Of a stretch of DNA of 5,712 bases, positions 1-5,324 are shown one piece after another. The notes beneath the pieces were generated by a model, which saw only the letters and a list, made by a program, of their open reading frames with translations, made no database searches and was not told the DNA's origin. The stretch spans positions 1 through 5,712 of the forward strand of contig DAOUWH010000123.1 of assembly GCA_030667205.1 (NCBI GenBank), written 5' to 3'. The position numbers and the translations under genes are program-made. Source of the stretch: Nitrospirota bacterium. GTDB lineage: Bacteria; Nitrospirota; Thermodesulfovibrionia; Thermodesulfovibrionales; JdFR-86. Numbering within the stretch: the stretch's first letter is position 1; the number at the start of each line of letters is the position of its first letter.

Positions 1-13
1 ATAGAATACCCCG

Positions 14-406
14 ATGAATTCCAAAGAAGCTATAATCTCATTCGTAAGAGAAACCCTTGGCTGCCAGTGCCCCCAGGAGGTTTTCGAGCATATTGATATG
101 GCCTATACGCCCGAAAGAGACATCAAGTTAAGAATTAACGTGGGTGACCGCCTGCTTATCTACGTTGCGGAAATCGAAGACCCTGACTCGCTCGATGCTA
201 TCCTTGAAAAACTTGTCCGCGCCGGAAGAGAAGAAATAGACTTCTCAGGGCTGAACAGGTTCCGCCTCGTGGTCGCCGCAGAAGATTTAAAATCCATTAA
301 GGATTCTTTGTTGGAAAAATTCGATGCCATCAGGCAGGGAGACGAAAAAGCACACCTCCATGTGCTCGACAGGAACGACCTTAGCCTGAAAAACCTTCTC
401 GCCTGA
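14..406 (+). CDS. Hypothetical protein with N-terminal Cys-x-Cys motif, 130 aa
   Basis: I do not recognise a named family. The 130-residue product has no signal peptide or membrane segment and looks cytosolic. Near the N-terminus it carries a compact motif, L-G-C-Q-C-P at residues 15-20 (Cys17, Cys19), which could bind metal or a cluster or be redox-active; these are the only two cysteines. The rest reads as alternating strands and helices: a hydrophobic strand near residues 44-53, a helix with an acidic face near 56-70, a strand near 82-88 and a helix near 91-105, suggesting a small alpha/beta domain. An in-frame TAG at 2-4 leaves ATG 14 as the only ATG start, but no good Shine-Dalgarno precedes it, so it may be translationally coupled to a gene to the left. 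It ends in TGA, 11 bp from the stop of the convergent rubrerythrin gene. Its GC content (about 50%) is lower than that of the large genes. Coding status is likely; function is unknown. Confidence 0.75.
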   Translation: MNSKEAIISFVRETLGCQCPQEVFEHIDMAYTPERDIKLRINVGDRLLIYVAEIEDPDSLDAILEKLVRAGREEIDFSGLNRFRLVVAAEDLKSIKDSLLEKFDAIRQGDEKAHLHVLDRNDLSLKNLLA

Positions 407-408
407 GT

Positions 409-440
409 AAAAAATCTTTAGTCAATCTTCTTAAAAGACT
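409..440 (-). terminator. Weak candidate terminator for rubrerythrin
   Basis: Read on the minus strand, an AU-rich 6-bp stem (arms near 435-440 and 424-429, five-base loop, one G-U pair) lies in the last codons of rbr. It is followed nine bases later by a run of six T (409-414) just past the stop codon. The T-run is clear, but the stem is weak, AU-rich and inside the coding region, so this is only a tentative terminator. Confidence 0.25.
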
Positions 441-912
441 TCTTCGGTGAATTGCATATGGGGCATTTATCCGGGGGCTCGCCCTCCACGGTGTTCCCAC
501 AGGTCTGGCAGACATATACGTCTGTCTCTTCAAGCGCCTCCATCTTCTCGGCGGTTTTCTTAAAAAGTCCGGCGTGGACCTTCTCGACCGCGTTTGCGTA
601 TTCAAAAGTCCTCTGGGCCGCCTTGTTGTCCTCGGCCCTGGCGTCATCTATCATCGGAGGGTACATGCTCTCGAACTCATAGGTCTCGCCGCCAATTGCC
701 TCCTGAAGGTTCTCCGCAGTAGACTTGATGCCTTTTAAAGCCCTCAGGTGGTTGTGGGCATGGACGGTCTCGGCATCGGCCGCGGCCCTGAAGAGTTTTG
801 CTACCTGCGTAAAACCTTCTTTTTCGGCCTTTGCGGCAAAGGCCAGGTACTTCCTGTTCGCCTGCGACTCCCCCGCAAACGCATCGGCCAGGTTCTTCTC
901 GGTCTTGGACAT
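418..912 (-). CDS. rbr: Rubrerythrin (diiron peroxidase with C-terminal rubredoxin domain)
   Basis: This cytosolic non-haem iron protein reduces hydrogen peroxide to water with electrons from rubredoxin or NADH-linked donors, protecting anaerobes and microaerophiles. The 164-residue product has the full two-domain layout. Residues 1-125 form the four-helix ferritin-like diiron domain, with the expected ligands Glu15 (G-E-S-Q-A-N), Glu48 and His51 (A-E-T-V-H), Glu76 and Glu79 (G-E-T-Y-E before M-Y-P), and Glu110 and His113 (E-K-V-H). Residues 130-164 form a rubredoxin-like Fe(Cys)4 knuckle with C-x-x-C at 135/138 and C-P-I-C at 150/153. Its short linker and size fit the compact rubrerythrins. 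The ATG at 910-912 is supported by a strong AAGGAGG seven bases upstream (920-926). It stands alone on its strand: the next gene downstream is convergent, and upstream lies a 223-bp divergent region with repeats that could bind a regulator. No ligand is missing. Family assignment is secure; the in vivo partner is not visible. Confidence 0.97.
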   Translation of the reverse strand: MSKTEKNLADAFAGESQANRKYLAFAAKAEKEGFTQVAKLFRAAADAETVHAHNHLRALKGIKSTAENLQEAIGGETYEFESMYPPMIDDARAEDNKAAQRTFEYANAVEKVHAGLFKKTAEKMEALEETDVYVCQTCGNTVEGEPPDKCPICNSPKKSFKKID

Positions 913-919
913 GAAAATT

Positions 920-926
920 CCTCCTT
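920..926 (-). promoter_or_regulatory. Strong Shine-Dalgarno of rubrerythrin
   Basis: Read on the minus strand, AAGGAGG ends seven bases before the ATG at 910-912. It is a near-perfect anti-16S match at ideal spacing, fixes the rbr start, and suggests high translation, as expected for an abundant stress protein. Confidence 0.85.
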
Positions 927-934
927 TTTATTTC

Positions 935-963
935 TTAAAGCTTTACTTTACATTTTAAAGCTT
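935..963. repeat. 9-bp direct repeat TTAAAGCTT, 20-bp period, upstream of rubrerythrin
   Basis: TTAAAGCTT occurs at 935-943 and again at 955-963, exactly 20 bp apart start to start, about two turns of B-DNA. Each copy contains the palindrome AAGCTT, and the first extends to a perfect 10-bp palindrome, TAAAGCTTTA (936-945). The pair brackets the candidate minus-strand -10 box at 952-957. Same-face spacing of palindromic half-sites in a promoter is typical of an operator for a dimeric repressor or activator. I cannot match it to a known box (it does not resemble the PerR or Fur consensus), and the AT-rich setting raises the chance of coincidence. Confidence 0.45.
952..957 (-). promoter_or_regulatory. 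Candidate -10 box for rubrerythrin
   Basis: Read on the minus strand this is TAAAAT, five of six matches to the sigma-70 -10 consensus, about 40 bp upstream of the rbr start and between the two TTAAAGCTT repeats. No good -35 hexamer lies 16-18 bp further upstream (the sequence there reads like CATTAA), so the promoter would be weak or activator-dependent. Tentative. Confidence 0.25.
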
Positions 964-984
964 ATGCCCTTGCTTTAATGCGGA

Positions 985-990
985 TATTAT
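985..990 (+). promoter_or_regulatory. Candidate -10 box for the small gene and fumC
   Basis: TATTAT at 985-990 matches the sigma-70 -10 consensus at five of six positions. The best partner at normal spacing is the poor TTATGC (962-967). Transcription from here would give a leader of roughly 140 nt before the start at 1136, containing the inverted repeats at 991-1003, 1008-1021 and 1073-1085. Tentative, resting on one hexamer. Confidence 0.22.
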
Positions 991-1085
991 CCCTTAACAA
1001 GGGGCAAGACCCTTCCGGGTCCTCCTGTCGGACACGGACATTTCATCATAGATTTTAGAGGACTTCCATCGGGCTGTCAAACAGC
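991..1085 (+). other. Cluster of short inverted repeats in the intergenic region
   Basis: Several small hairpins can be read in this stretch: CCCTT/AAGGG with a 3-nt loop (991-1003), GACCC/GGGTC with a TTCC loop (1008-1021), the odd palindrome TGTC-G-GACA (1026-1034) followed in phase by a tandem CGGACA pair (1029-1040), and GCTGT/ACAGC with a CAA loop (1073-1085). A second CCCTTG at 967-972 could compete for the same CAAGGG (998-1003). None has a T-run, so these do not look like terminators. They may be a structured leader, protein-binding sites, or chance; stems of five pairs are short. No known riboswitch class is recognised. The rest of 913-1135 shows no gene. Confidence 0.3.
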
Positions 1086-1123
1086 TACTCGACATACGCC
1101 CCGCACTGGTGTATCTTCGTAAT

Positions 1124-1130
1124 AAGGAGG
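1124..1130 (+). promoter_or_regulatory. Shine-Dalgarno deciding the start of the small gene
   Basis: AAGGAGG lies five bases before ATG 1136. It shows that translation starts there and not at the in-frame GTG at 1109, which lies upstream of this site and has no ribosome binding site of its own. Confidence 0.85.
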
Positions 1131-1135
1131 CAGCA

Positions 1136-1333
1136 ATGGGGCACAAGCACAAATACGAGTCTTATTATCACCCTGCCTTAACTCCCGAGGCGAGGGAGCT
1201 TGGCATCAAGGCCGTTGAACTCAGGAGATGCAAGGCCTGTGAGGCGGAGATGACCTTCGTGCTGACGGATGGCGAGTGGTTTCCGCTCTTTGAGTACACC
1301 GAGCCTGACGAGCAGGACATACTCATGGCTTAA
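1136..1333 (+). CDS. Small His/Cys-containing protein of unknown function, 65 aa
   Basis: I do not recognise a named family. The 65-residue product has no signal peptide or membrane segment. Its N-terminus is histidine- and tyrosine-rich (His3, His5, His12), followed by a proline-flanked helix (residues 16-29) and a single C-K-A-C pair (Cys32, Cys35) set in basic residues. Next come a strand-like segment (39-44) and an aromatic, acidic C-terminus with W-F-P-L-F (48-52) and a D-E-Q-D stretch (58-61). One Cys pair plus N-terminal His could make a single zinc site, alone or in a dimer, but this is inference. The start is fixed by the AAGGAGG at 1124-1130. It lies 63 nt upstream of fumC on the same strand with no visible terminator between, so co-transcription is plausible. 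The strong ribosome binding site and clean ends make it a real gene; its role is unknown. Confidence 0.75.
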   Translation: MGHKHKYESYYHPALTPEARELGIKAVELRRCKACEAEMTFVLTDGEWFPLFEYTEPDEQDILMA

Positions 1334-1384
1334 AGCAGGCAGGCAGGACTACCCCAACCTGACAACCAATATGCTAAGCTATTC

Positions 1385-1391
1385 GGGGAGG
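1385..1391 (+). promoter_or_regulatory. Shine-Dalgarno of fumC
   Basis: GGGGAGG ends five bases before ATG 1397 and supports that start. The 63-nt gap from the small gene holds a CAGG triplet repeat (1336-1347) and no convincing promoter pair. Confidence 0.75.
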
Positions 1392-1396
1392 AAACT

Positions 1397-2800
1397 ATGT
1401 CTGATTACAGGGCAGAAAAAGACTCCATGGGCGAGGTCCGGGTGCCGAAAGACGCGCTCTGGGGCGCGCAAACCCAGCGCGCCATTGATAATTTTCCGGT
1501 AAGCGGAATCCGCTTCCCCCGCACCTTCTTCAGGGCGCTCGGGCTTATCAAGGGCGCTGCGGCCTCGGTGAACTCAGCTCTCGGCCTCCTCGACAAAAAA
1601 GTAGCCGACGCCATCGAGCAGGCATCGAAGGAGGTCGCCGAGGGCAAGTGGGATGAGCACTTCCCGCTCGATATCTTTCAGACCGGTTCGGCCACCTCGA
1701 CCAACATGAACGCAAACGAGGTAATCTCCACCCGGGCAACCCAGATACTCGAGGGCAAGAAGAAGGTCCACCCCAACGACCACGTAAACATGTGCCAGTC
1801 CTCAAACGACGTGATACCCACGGCCATTCACTTAAGCGCCTATCTCGACACCCATGAAAAGCTCCTGCCCTCGCTCCGCCGCCTCGAAAAGACCTTAAAA
1901 AACCGCGCCTCCGAGCTTAAGGACGTCGTAAAGACGGGCCGCACGCATCTCATGGACGCAATGCCCATCACGATGGGGCAGGAACTCGGGGGCTGGGCGC
2001 AGCAGATCACAGACGGGATCAGTAGAATCGAAGCGGCCCTTCCCCGCCTGGGGAGGCTCGCGCTCGGCGGGACGGCCGTAGGCACGGGGATAAACGCCCA
2101 CCCGGAGTTCGGAGGGAAGGCTATCTCAAAGATCTCGTCTCTCACCGGCCTTCCCTTTTCGGAGGCCGAAGACCACTTTGCCGCACAGTCCTCGATGGAT
2201 ACAGCAGTGGAGCTCAGCGGCCAGCTTAAAACTCTCGCATCGGCGCTAATGAAGATAGCAAACGATATAAGGTGGCTTTCAAGCGGTCCCGTTGCGGGGC
2301 TATCGGAGATTACCCTGCCCGCGCTTCAGCCGGGCTCAAGCATCATGCCCGGCAAGGTCAACCCCGTAATCTGCGAGACCATGATGATGGCCTCGGGGCA
2401 GGCGATAGCGAACGACATGGCCGTGACCGTAGGAAACGAGCGCGGCAACTTCCAGCTAAACGTGATGCTCCCGCTCATCACGCACAACCTGCTTGAGTCG
2501 ATAAACGTCCTCTCAAGCGCTACATCCCTTTTTGCCGAAAAGGTGATCGCGGGCCTTACGCCCAACACATGGCGAATAAACGATCTCCTGGAGCGCAACC
2601 TCATGCTCGTTACCTCGCTAACCCCGGTAATAGGCTACGACAAGGCCGCCGAGATTGCCAAGAAGGCCTACGACGAATGCCGCCCCATCAAGGCCGTGGC
2701 CGCCGAGCTTACGGACATTAGCCCCGGAGAGCTTGAAAAACTCCTCGACCCGCGAAGATTGACCGAGGGCGGGATAATAAAGCCCAAAGACCCCTCTTAG
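1397..2800 (+). CDS. fumC: Class II fumarate hydratase (fumarase C)
   Basis: This enzyme reversibly hydrates fumarate to L-malate in the TCA cycle (or its reductive branch). It is the oxygen-stable, iron-free homotetrameric cytosolic type. The 467-residue product is the usual family length. The three conserved regions of the fumarase/aspartase superfamily are present: T-G-S-A-T-S-T-N-M-N from residue 96, S-S-N-D at 135-138, and the signature loop G-S-S-I-M-P-G-K-V-N-P at 313-323, containing the catalytic serine and Lys320. The general-base region reads G-R-T-H-L-M-D-A-M-P, with the histidine at 184. The H-L-M-D form separates fumarase from aspartate ammonia-lyase, which has Q-L-Q-D there, and the sequence lacks features of argininosuccinate or adenylosuccinate lyase. 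GGGGAGG at 1385-1391 supports the start. It may be transcribed with the small gene upstream. It ends one base from the stop of the convergent rnr. The assignment is secure. Confidence 0.97.
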   Translation: MSDYRAEKDSMGEVRVPKDALWGAQTQRAIDNFPVSGIRFPRTFFRALGLIKGAAASVNSALGLLDKKVADAIEQASKEVAEGKWDEHFPLDIFQTGSATSTNMNANEVISTRATQILEGKKKVHPNDHVNMCQSSNDVIPTAIHLSAYLDTHEKLLPSLRRLEKTLKNRASELKDVVKTGRTHLMDAMPITMGQELGGWAQQITDGISRIEAALPRLGRLALGGTAVGTGINAHPEFGGKAISKISSLTGLPFSEAEDHFAAQSSMDTAVELSGQLKTLASALMKIANDIRWLSSGPVAGLSEITLPALQPGSSIMPGKVNPVICETMMMASGQAIANDMAVTVGNERGNFQLNVMLPLITHNLLESINVLSSATSLFAEKVIAGLTPNTWRINDLLERNLMLVTSLTPVIGYDKAAEIAKKAYDECRPIKAVAAELTDISPGELEKLLDPRRLTEGGIIKPKDPS

Positions 2801-2808
2801 ATCAGAGG
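2793..2808. terminator. Short hairpin at the fumC/rnr convergent junction
   Basis: CCTCT (2793-2797) and AGAGG (2804-2808) form a five-pair stem whose six-base loop (2798-2803) holds the fumC TAG and most of the rnr stop codon. Being symmetrical, it could form in both transcripts. Neither strand has a proper T-run right after it, so it is a weak bidirectional terminator candidate at best. Confidence 0.25.
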
Positions 2809-4883
2809 CCGAATACTATCTCTCTTTCTTCGAGGTCGACCCTGTCGAGGCGTACCGTAAGGCGCTGCCCTAACCTGAAGGTCCTTCCGGTGTTCCTGCC
2901 CTTCAGTGCAAGGTTGCGCTCGTCGAACCGGTAATAGTCGTCGGTCATGTAAGAGACGCGGATCATGCCGTCCACATAAAACTCATCCAGCCTTACTTTT
3001 ATGCCATAGGGAGTAACGCCAACGATCCTTGCCTCAAACTCCTCCCCCACCCTGTCTTTCATGAACCAGACCCGCATGGCGTCGGTGACTTCCCTCTCGC
3101 TTTTGTCCGCTGTCCTCTCTCTTCGCGAGGACTGAAGCGATATCTCCGGAAGCACTTTTGAAAGCTCTTTGATGCGTTTGTCGGAGAGACGTTTTTCCCT
3201 GAGCACCTCCCTCAGAATCCTGTGGACCACGAGGTCGGGATAGCGCCTTATGGGTGAGGTGAAATGCGTATAGCACTTTGAGGCAAGGCCGAAGTGGCCC
3301 ACATTGTCAGGGGAATACCTTGCCTGCTTGAGGCTCCTTAGCACCATGTACGTTATGGCCTCTTCCACCGGCTTGCCCTGCACGGCGCGAAGTATTTTGT
3401 GATACGCCCCTAGACCGGGCCTTTTCCCCACACGGATGTAGTGCCCGACAAATTTCAGGACATCTTCTACCCTGTCCGGATCTGGCTCCTCGTGTATTCT
3501 GTAAAGCGAGGGCACGCCAAGAGAGCTAAGGTGCTCGGCCACGGCCTCGTTTGCAGCGATCATGAACTCCTCGACTATCAGGTGCGCGAAGTTGCGCTCG
3601 GCCCTGAGTATCGCCTCGGGCCTGCCCTGCATGTCGAGGAGCACCTCGGGCTCCGGGAGGTCGAAGTCGAGGCTTCCGCGCTCAAGCCGCCTCTTCCTGA
3701 GCAGGCCGCACAGCTCGCCCATCAGCTCGAACTCGTGGAGGAGGTATTCGTATTTCTTCCTTGCCATCTTGTCCTGGTCAACGAGTATCTTCCTCACAGA
3801 CGTATACGTCATCCTCTCGTTGCTCACAATAAGACTCGGGAAGAACTCGGCGGCAAGACGCTTGCCCGTGCGATCAAAGTCCATCCGCACCGTGAACGCG
3901 GGCCTGTCCACACTGGGCCTGAGACTGCAGAGGTCTTCCGAAAGCTCCTTCGGAAGCATGGGAATCACCCTGTCCGGGAAATAGACGCTCGTGGCCCGCT
4001 TGCGGGCCTCCGCATCAAGCGGCGTGTTCCAGCCCACGTAGAACCCCACGTCGGCGATGTGCACCCAGAGCGTGTAGCCGTGCTCGTTAAGGCCGATGGA
4101 GACCGCGTCGTCGAAGTCCTTCGCGCGCTCGCCGTCGATGGTGACGGTGTTAAGCTTCCTCATGTCTTTCCGCCTGCCGAACCCCTTAACGCCATAGAGC
4201 GATTTGGCCTCGGTGCGCACACTCGGCGCAAACCTCTTTGGCAGGCTGAACTCCTCTATTATTGCTTCCACTACCGCACGGGGGCCCTCGGGCTCCTTTA
4301 TCACCTTTCGGACCCTGCCCGTTGCGGGCCTCATGCCCGAGGGGTACTCCGTAATCTCGACCACTACGGTCTGGCCGCCCCGTGCGCCGCCGCGCTTGCC
4401 GGGCGGGACGTGGATATCAAAGGGGATGGACCTGTTTTTTGGTCTTACGTAGCAGCCCTCCCTCGTAAGCTCCACCCTTCCGGCGACCCGTGTGTGAGCC
4501 CGCTGCAGTATCCTTACGACCCGCCCAAGCCTCTTTGCCCTGTTTTCGACCCTTACCATCACTATGTCGCCGTCCATTGCCGAGAGGGCTGCCCTTGCAG
4601 GCACAAAGAGGTCCCGCGCTCCCGGCTTTTCGGGCACTACGAAGCCATAGCCTTCGCGGTGCGCCTCGAAATAGCCCGTAACGAGGTCCATGTCCTCGGA
4701 GGGGCCGTAATGCCCCTTCTTCGTCAGCACGAGGTCGCCGCTTCGGAGCATCCCCCCTAACACCCGTTTAAGGGCCCTCGACTCCGAGGAGCTAAGCCCC
4801 ATGGCCGAGACTATCTCCTTGAACCTCATTGGCCTGCGGGTCTTTTCCCTGAAGAACTCCAGTATCTTTTCTCTGTTTATCAT
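2802..4883 (-). CDS. rnr: Ribonuclease R (3'-5' exoribonuclease, RNB family)
   Basis: RNase R degrades structured RNA processively from the 3' end to 5'-mononucleotides and takes part in mRNA decay, rRNA quality control and stress adaptation. From ATG 4883 the product has 693 residues. It has a winged-helix domain at about 1-62, two cold-shock-like OB folds at about 63-200, the RNB domain from about 240 to 565, and an S1 domain at about 612-693. The magnesium-binding aspartates are in D-G-E-R-A-K-D-F-D-D (Asp250, 256, 258, 259). The typical H-F-T-S-P-I-R-R-Y-P-D-L block is at 540-551. The winged helix and S1 domain favour RNase R over RNase II. It ends immediately after S1, without the lysine-rich tail of the E. 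coli enzyme. The frame is open to ATG 5078, but those 65 extra codons lie mostly inside cdd and are low-complexity Ser/Ala-rich, so the later start, 49 bp past the cdd stop, is preferred. Probably in an operon with cdd and the TPR gene. Confidence 0.95.
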   Translation of the reverse strand: MINREKILEFFREKTRRPMRFKEIVSAMGLSSSESRALKRVLGGMLRSGDLVLTKKGHYGPSEDMDLVTGYFEAHREGYGFVVPEKPGARDLFVPARAALSAMDGDIVMVRVENRAKRLGRVVRILQRAHTRVAGRVELTREGCYVRPKNRSIPFDIHVPPGKRGGARGGQTVVVEITEYPSGMRPATGRVRKVIKEPEGPRAVVEAIIEEFSLPKRFAPSVRTEAKSLYGVKGFGRRKDMRKLNTVTIDGERAKDFDDAVSIGLNEHGYTLWVHIADVGFYVGWNTPLDAEARKRATSVYFPDRVIPMLPKELSEDLCSLRPSVDRPAFTVRMDFDRTGKRLAAEFFPSLIVSNERMTYTSVRKILVDQDKMARKKYEYLLHEFELMGELCGLLRKRRLERGSLDFDLPEPEVLLDMQGRPEAILRAERNFAHLIVEEFMIAANEAVAEHLSSLGVPSLYRIHEEPDPDRVEDVLKFVGHYIRVGKRPGLGAYHKILRAVQGKPVEEAITYMVLRSLKQARYSPDNVGHFGLASKCYTHFTSPIRRYPDLVVHRILREVLREKRLSDKRIKELSKVLPEISLQSSRRERTADKSEREVTDAMRVWFMKDRVGEEFEARIVGVTPYGIKVRLDEFYVDGMIRVSYMTDDYYRFDERNLALKGRNTGRTFRLGQRLTVRLDRVDLEEREIVFGL

Positions 4884-4895
4884 CTCTATTATCTT

Positions 4896-4900
4896 ACTCC
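4896..4900 (-). promoter_or_regulatory. Distant Shine-Dalgarno candidate for rnr
   Basis: GGAGT on the minus strand is the best purine-rich site before ATG 4883, but it sits 12 bases away, longer than the optimum. No other in-frame ATG or GTG gives better spacing, so translation is probably modest or helped by coupling to cdd. The same bases form part of a two-codon ATG-GAG-TAA (4902-4894). Confidence 0.35.
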
Positions 4901-4932
4901 ATTTTGCAGGGATGTCGAATGCCGAAAATGGT

Positions 4933-5322
4933 TTATTCTTTTTCGAACGGGTACGGCAGGAGTTCGCCGATGTCGTATTTCCTGACGCCGCCTTCGGACT
5001 TGAGATAGAGGATGAGGCCGGGGGCGAACTCATGGAGTATCTGCCTGCATGAGCCGCAGGGGAAACAGTACCGGCCATCGCTTGATACGAGGGCCATGGC
5101 CTTAAAGCCTGTGTGGCCCTCGGAAAGCGCCTTCACCAGGGCGACCCGCTCGGCGCAGATGCTCAGCATTAGCGAGGGGTTTTCGATATTACATCCCGAA
5201 TAGATTTTGCCTTCCCCGGTAAGAAGCGAAGCGCCGACCCTGAACTTCGAATAAGGCGCTACGGCCCGCTGCATGGCATCCTCTGCGCTTGTAATCAGAG
5301 ACTGAATGTCTTCCTGGCTCAT
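4933..5322 (-). CDS. cdd: Cytidine deaminase (homotetrameric, zinc-dependent)
   Basis: The enzyme hydrolyses cytidine and deoxycytidine to uridine and deoxyuridine plus ammonia in pyrimidine salvage, in the cytosol. The 129-residue length is that of the short tetrameric class (as in Bacillus), not the longer dimeric E. coli type. Zinc ligands are Cys56, in C-A-E-R with the proton-shuttling Glu58, and Cys89 and Cys92 in P-C-G-S-C-R-Q. The nucleoside-binding G-C-N-I-E-N is at 43-48, and P-Y-S-K-F-R-V-G-A at 23-31 is the usual N-terminal signature. Residues 49-53 read P-S-L-M-L, where many homologues have A-S-Y-G-like residues: a mild variation near the active site. The ATG at 5320-5322 lies two bases after the TGA of the TPR gene, and the Shine-Dalgarno is weak, so translation is probably coupled to it. 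rnr follows after 49 bp. The assignment is secure. Confidence 0.96.
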   Translation of the reverse strand: MSQEDIQSLITSAEDAMQRAVAPYSKFRVGASLLTGEGKIYSGCNIENPSLMLSICAERVALVKALSEGHTGFKAMALVSSDGRYCFPCGSCRQILHEFAPGLILYLKSEGGVRKYDIGELLPYPFEKE

Positions 5323-5324
5323 TC

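Noticed and set aside
381..958. Plus- and minus-strand frames overlapping rubrerythrin
   Set aside because: They are shadows of the rubrerythrin gene with no domain and no ribosome binding site.
1109..1135. GTG start extending the small gene by nine codons
   Set aside because: The strong AAGGAGG at 1124-1130 lies inside this extension and points to ATG 1136; the GTG has no ribosome binding site.
1336..1347. Three tandem CAGG units between the small gene and fumC
   Set aside because: Only 12 bp, in a short spacer; too small to call a repeat element or a phase-variable tract without comparative data.
1405..2604. Several frames on both strands within fumC
   Set aside because: All lie inside a complete, well-conserved fumarase and show no family features.
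3441..4760. Long plus-strand open frame (439 codons) opposite rnr
   Set aside because: It lies wholly antisense to a clear RNase R gene, has a His/Pro/Arg/Leu-rich composition with no recognisable domain, and fits a frame kept open by GC-rich codon use on the other strand.
4884..5078. 65-codon N-terminal extension of rnr
   Set aside because: It mostly overlaps cdd in another frame, reads as Ser/Ala-rich low complexity, and is not part of the RNase R fold, which begins naturally at the winged helix after ATG 4883.
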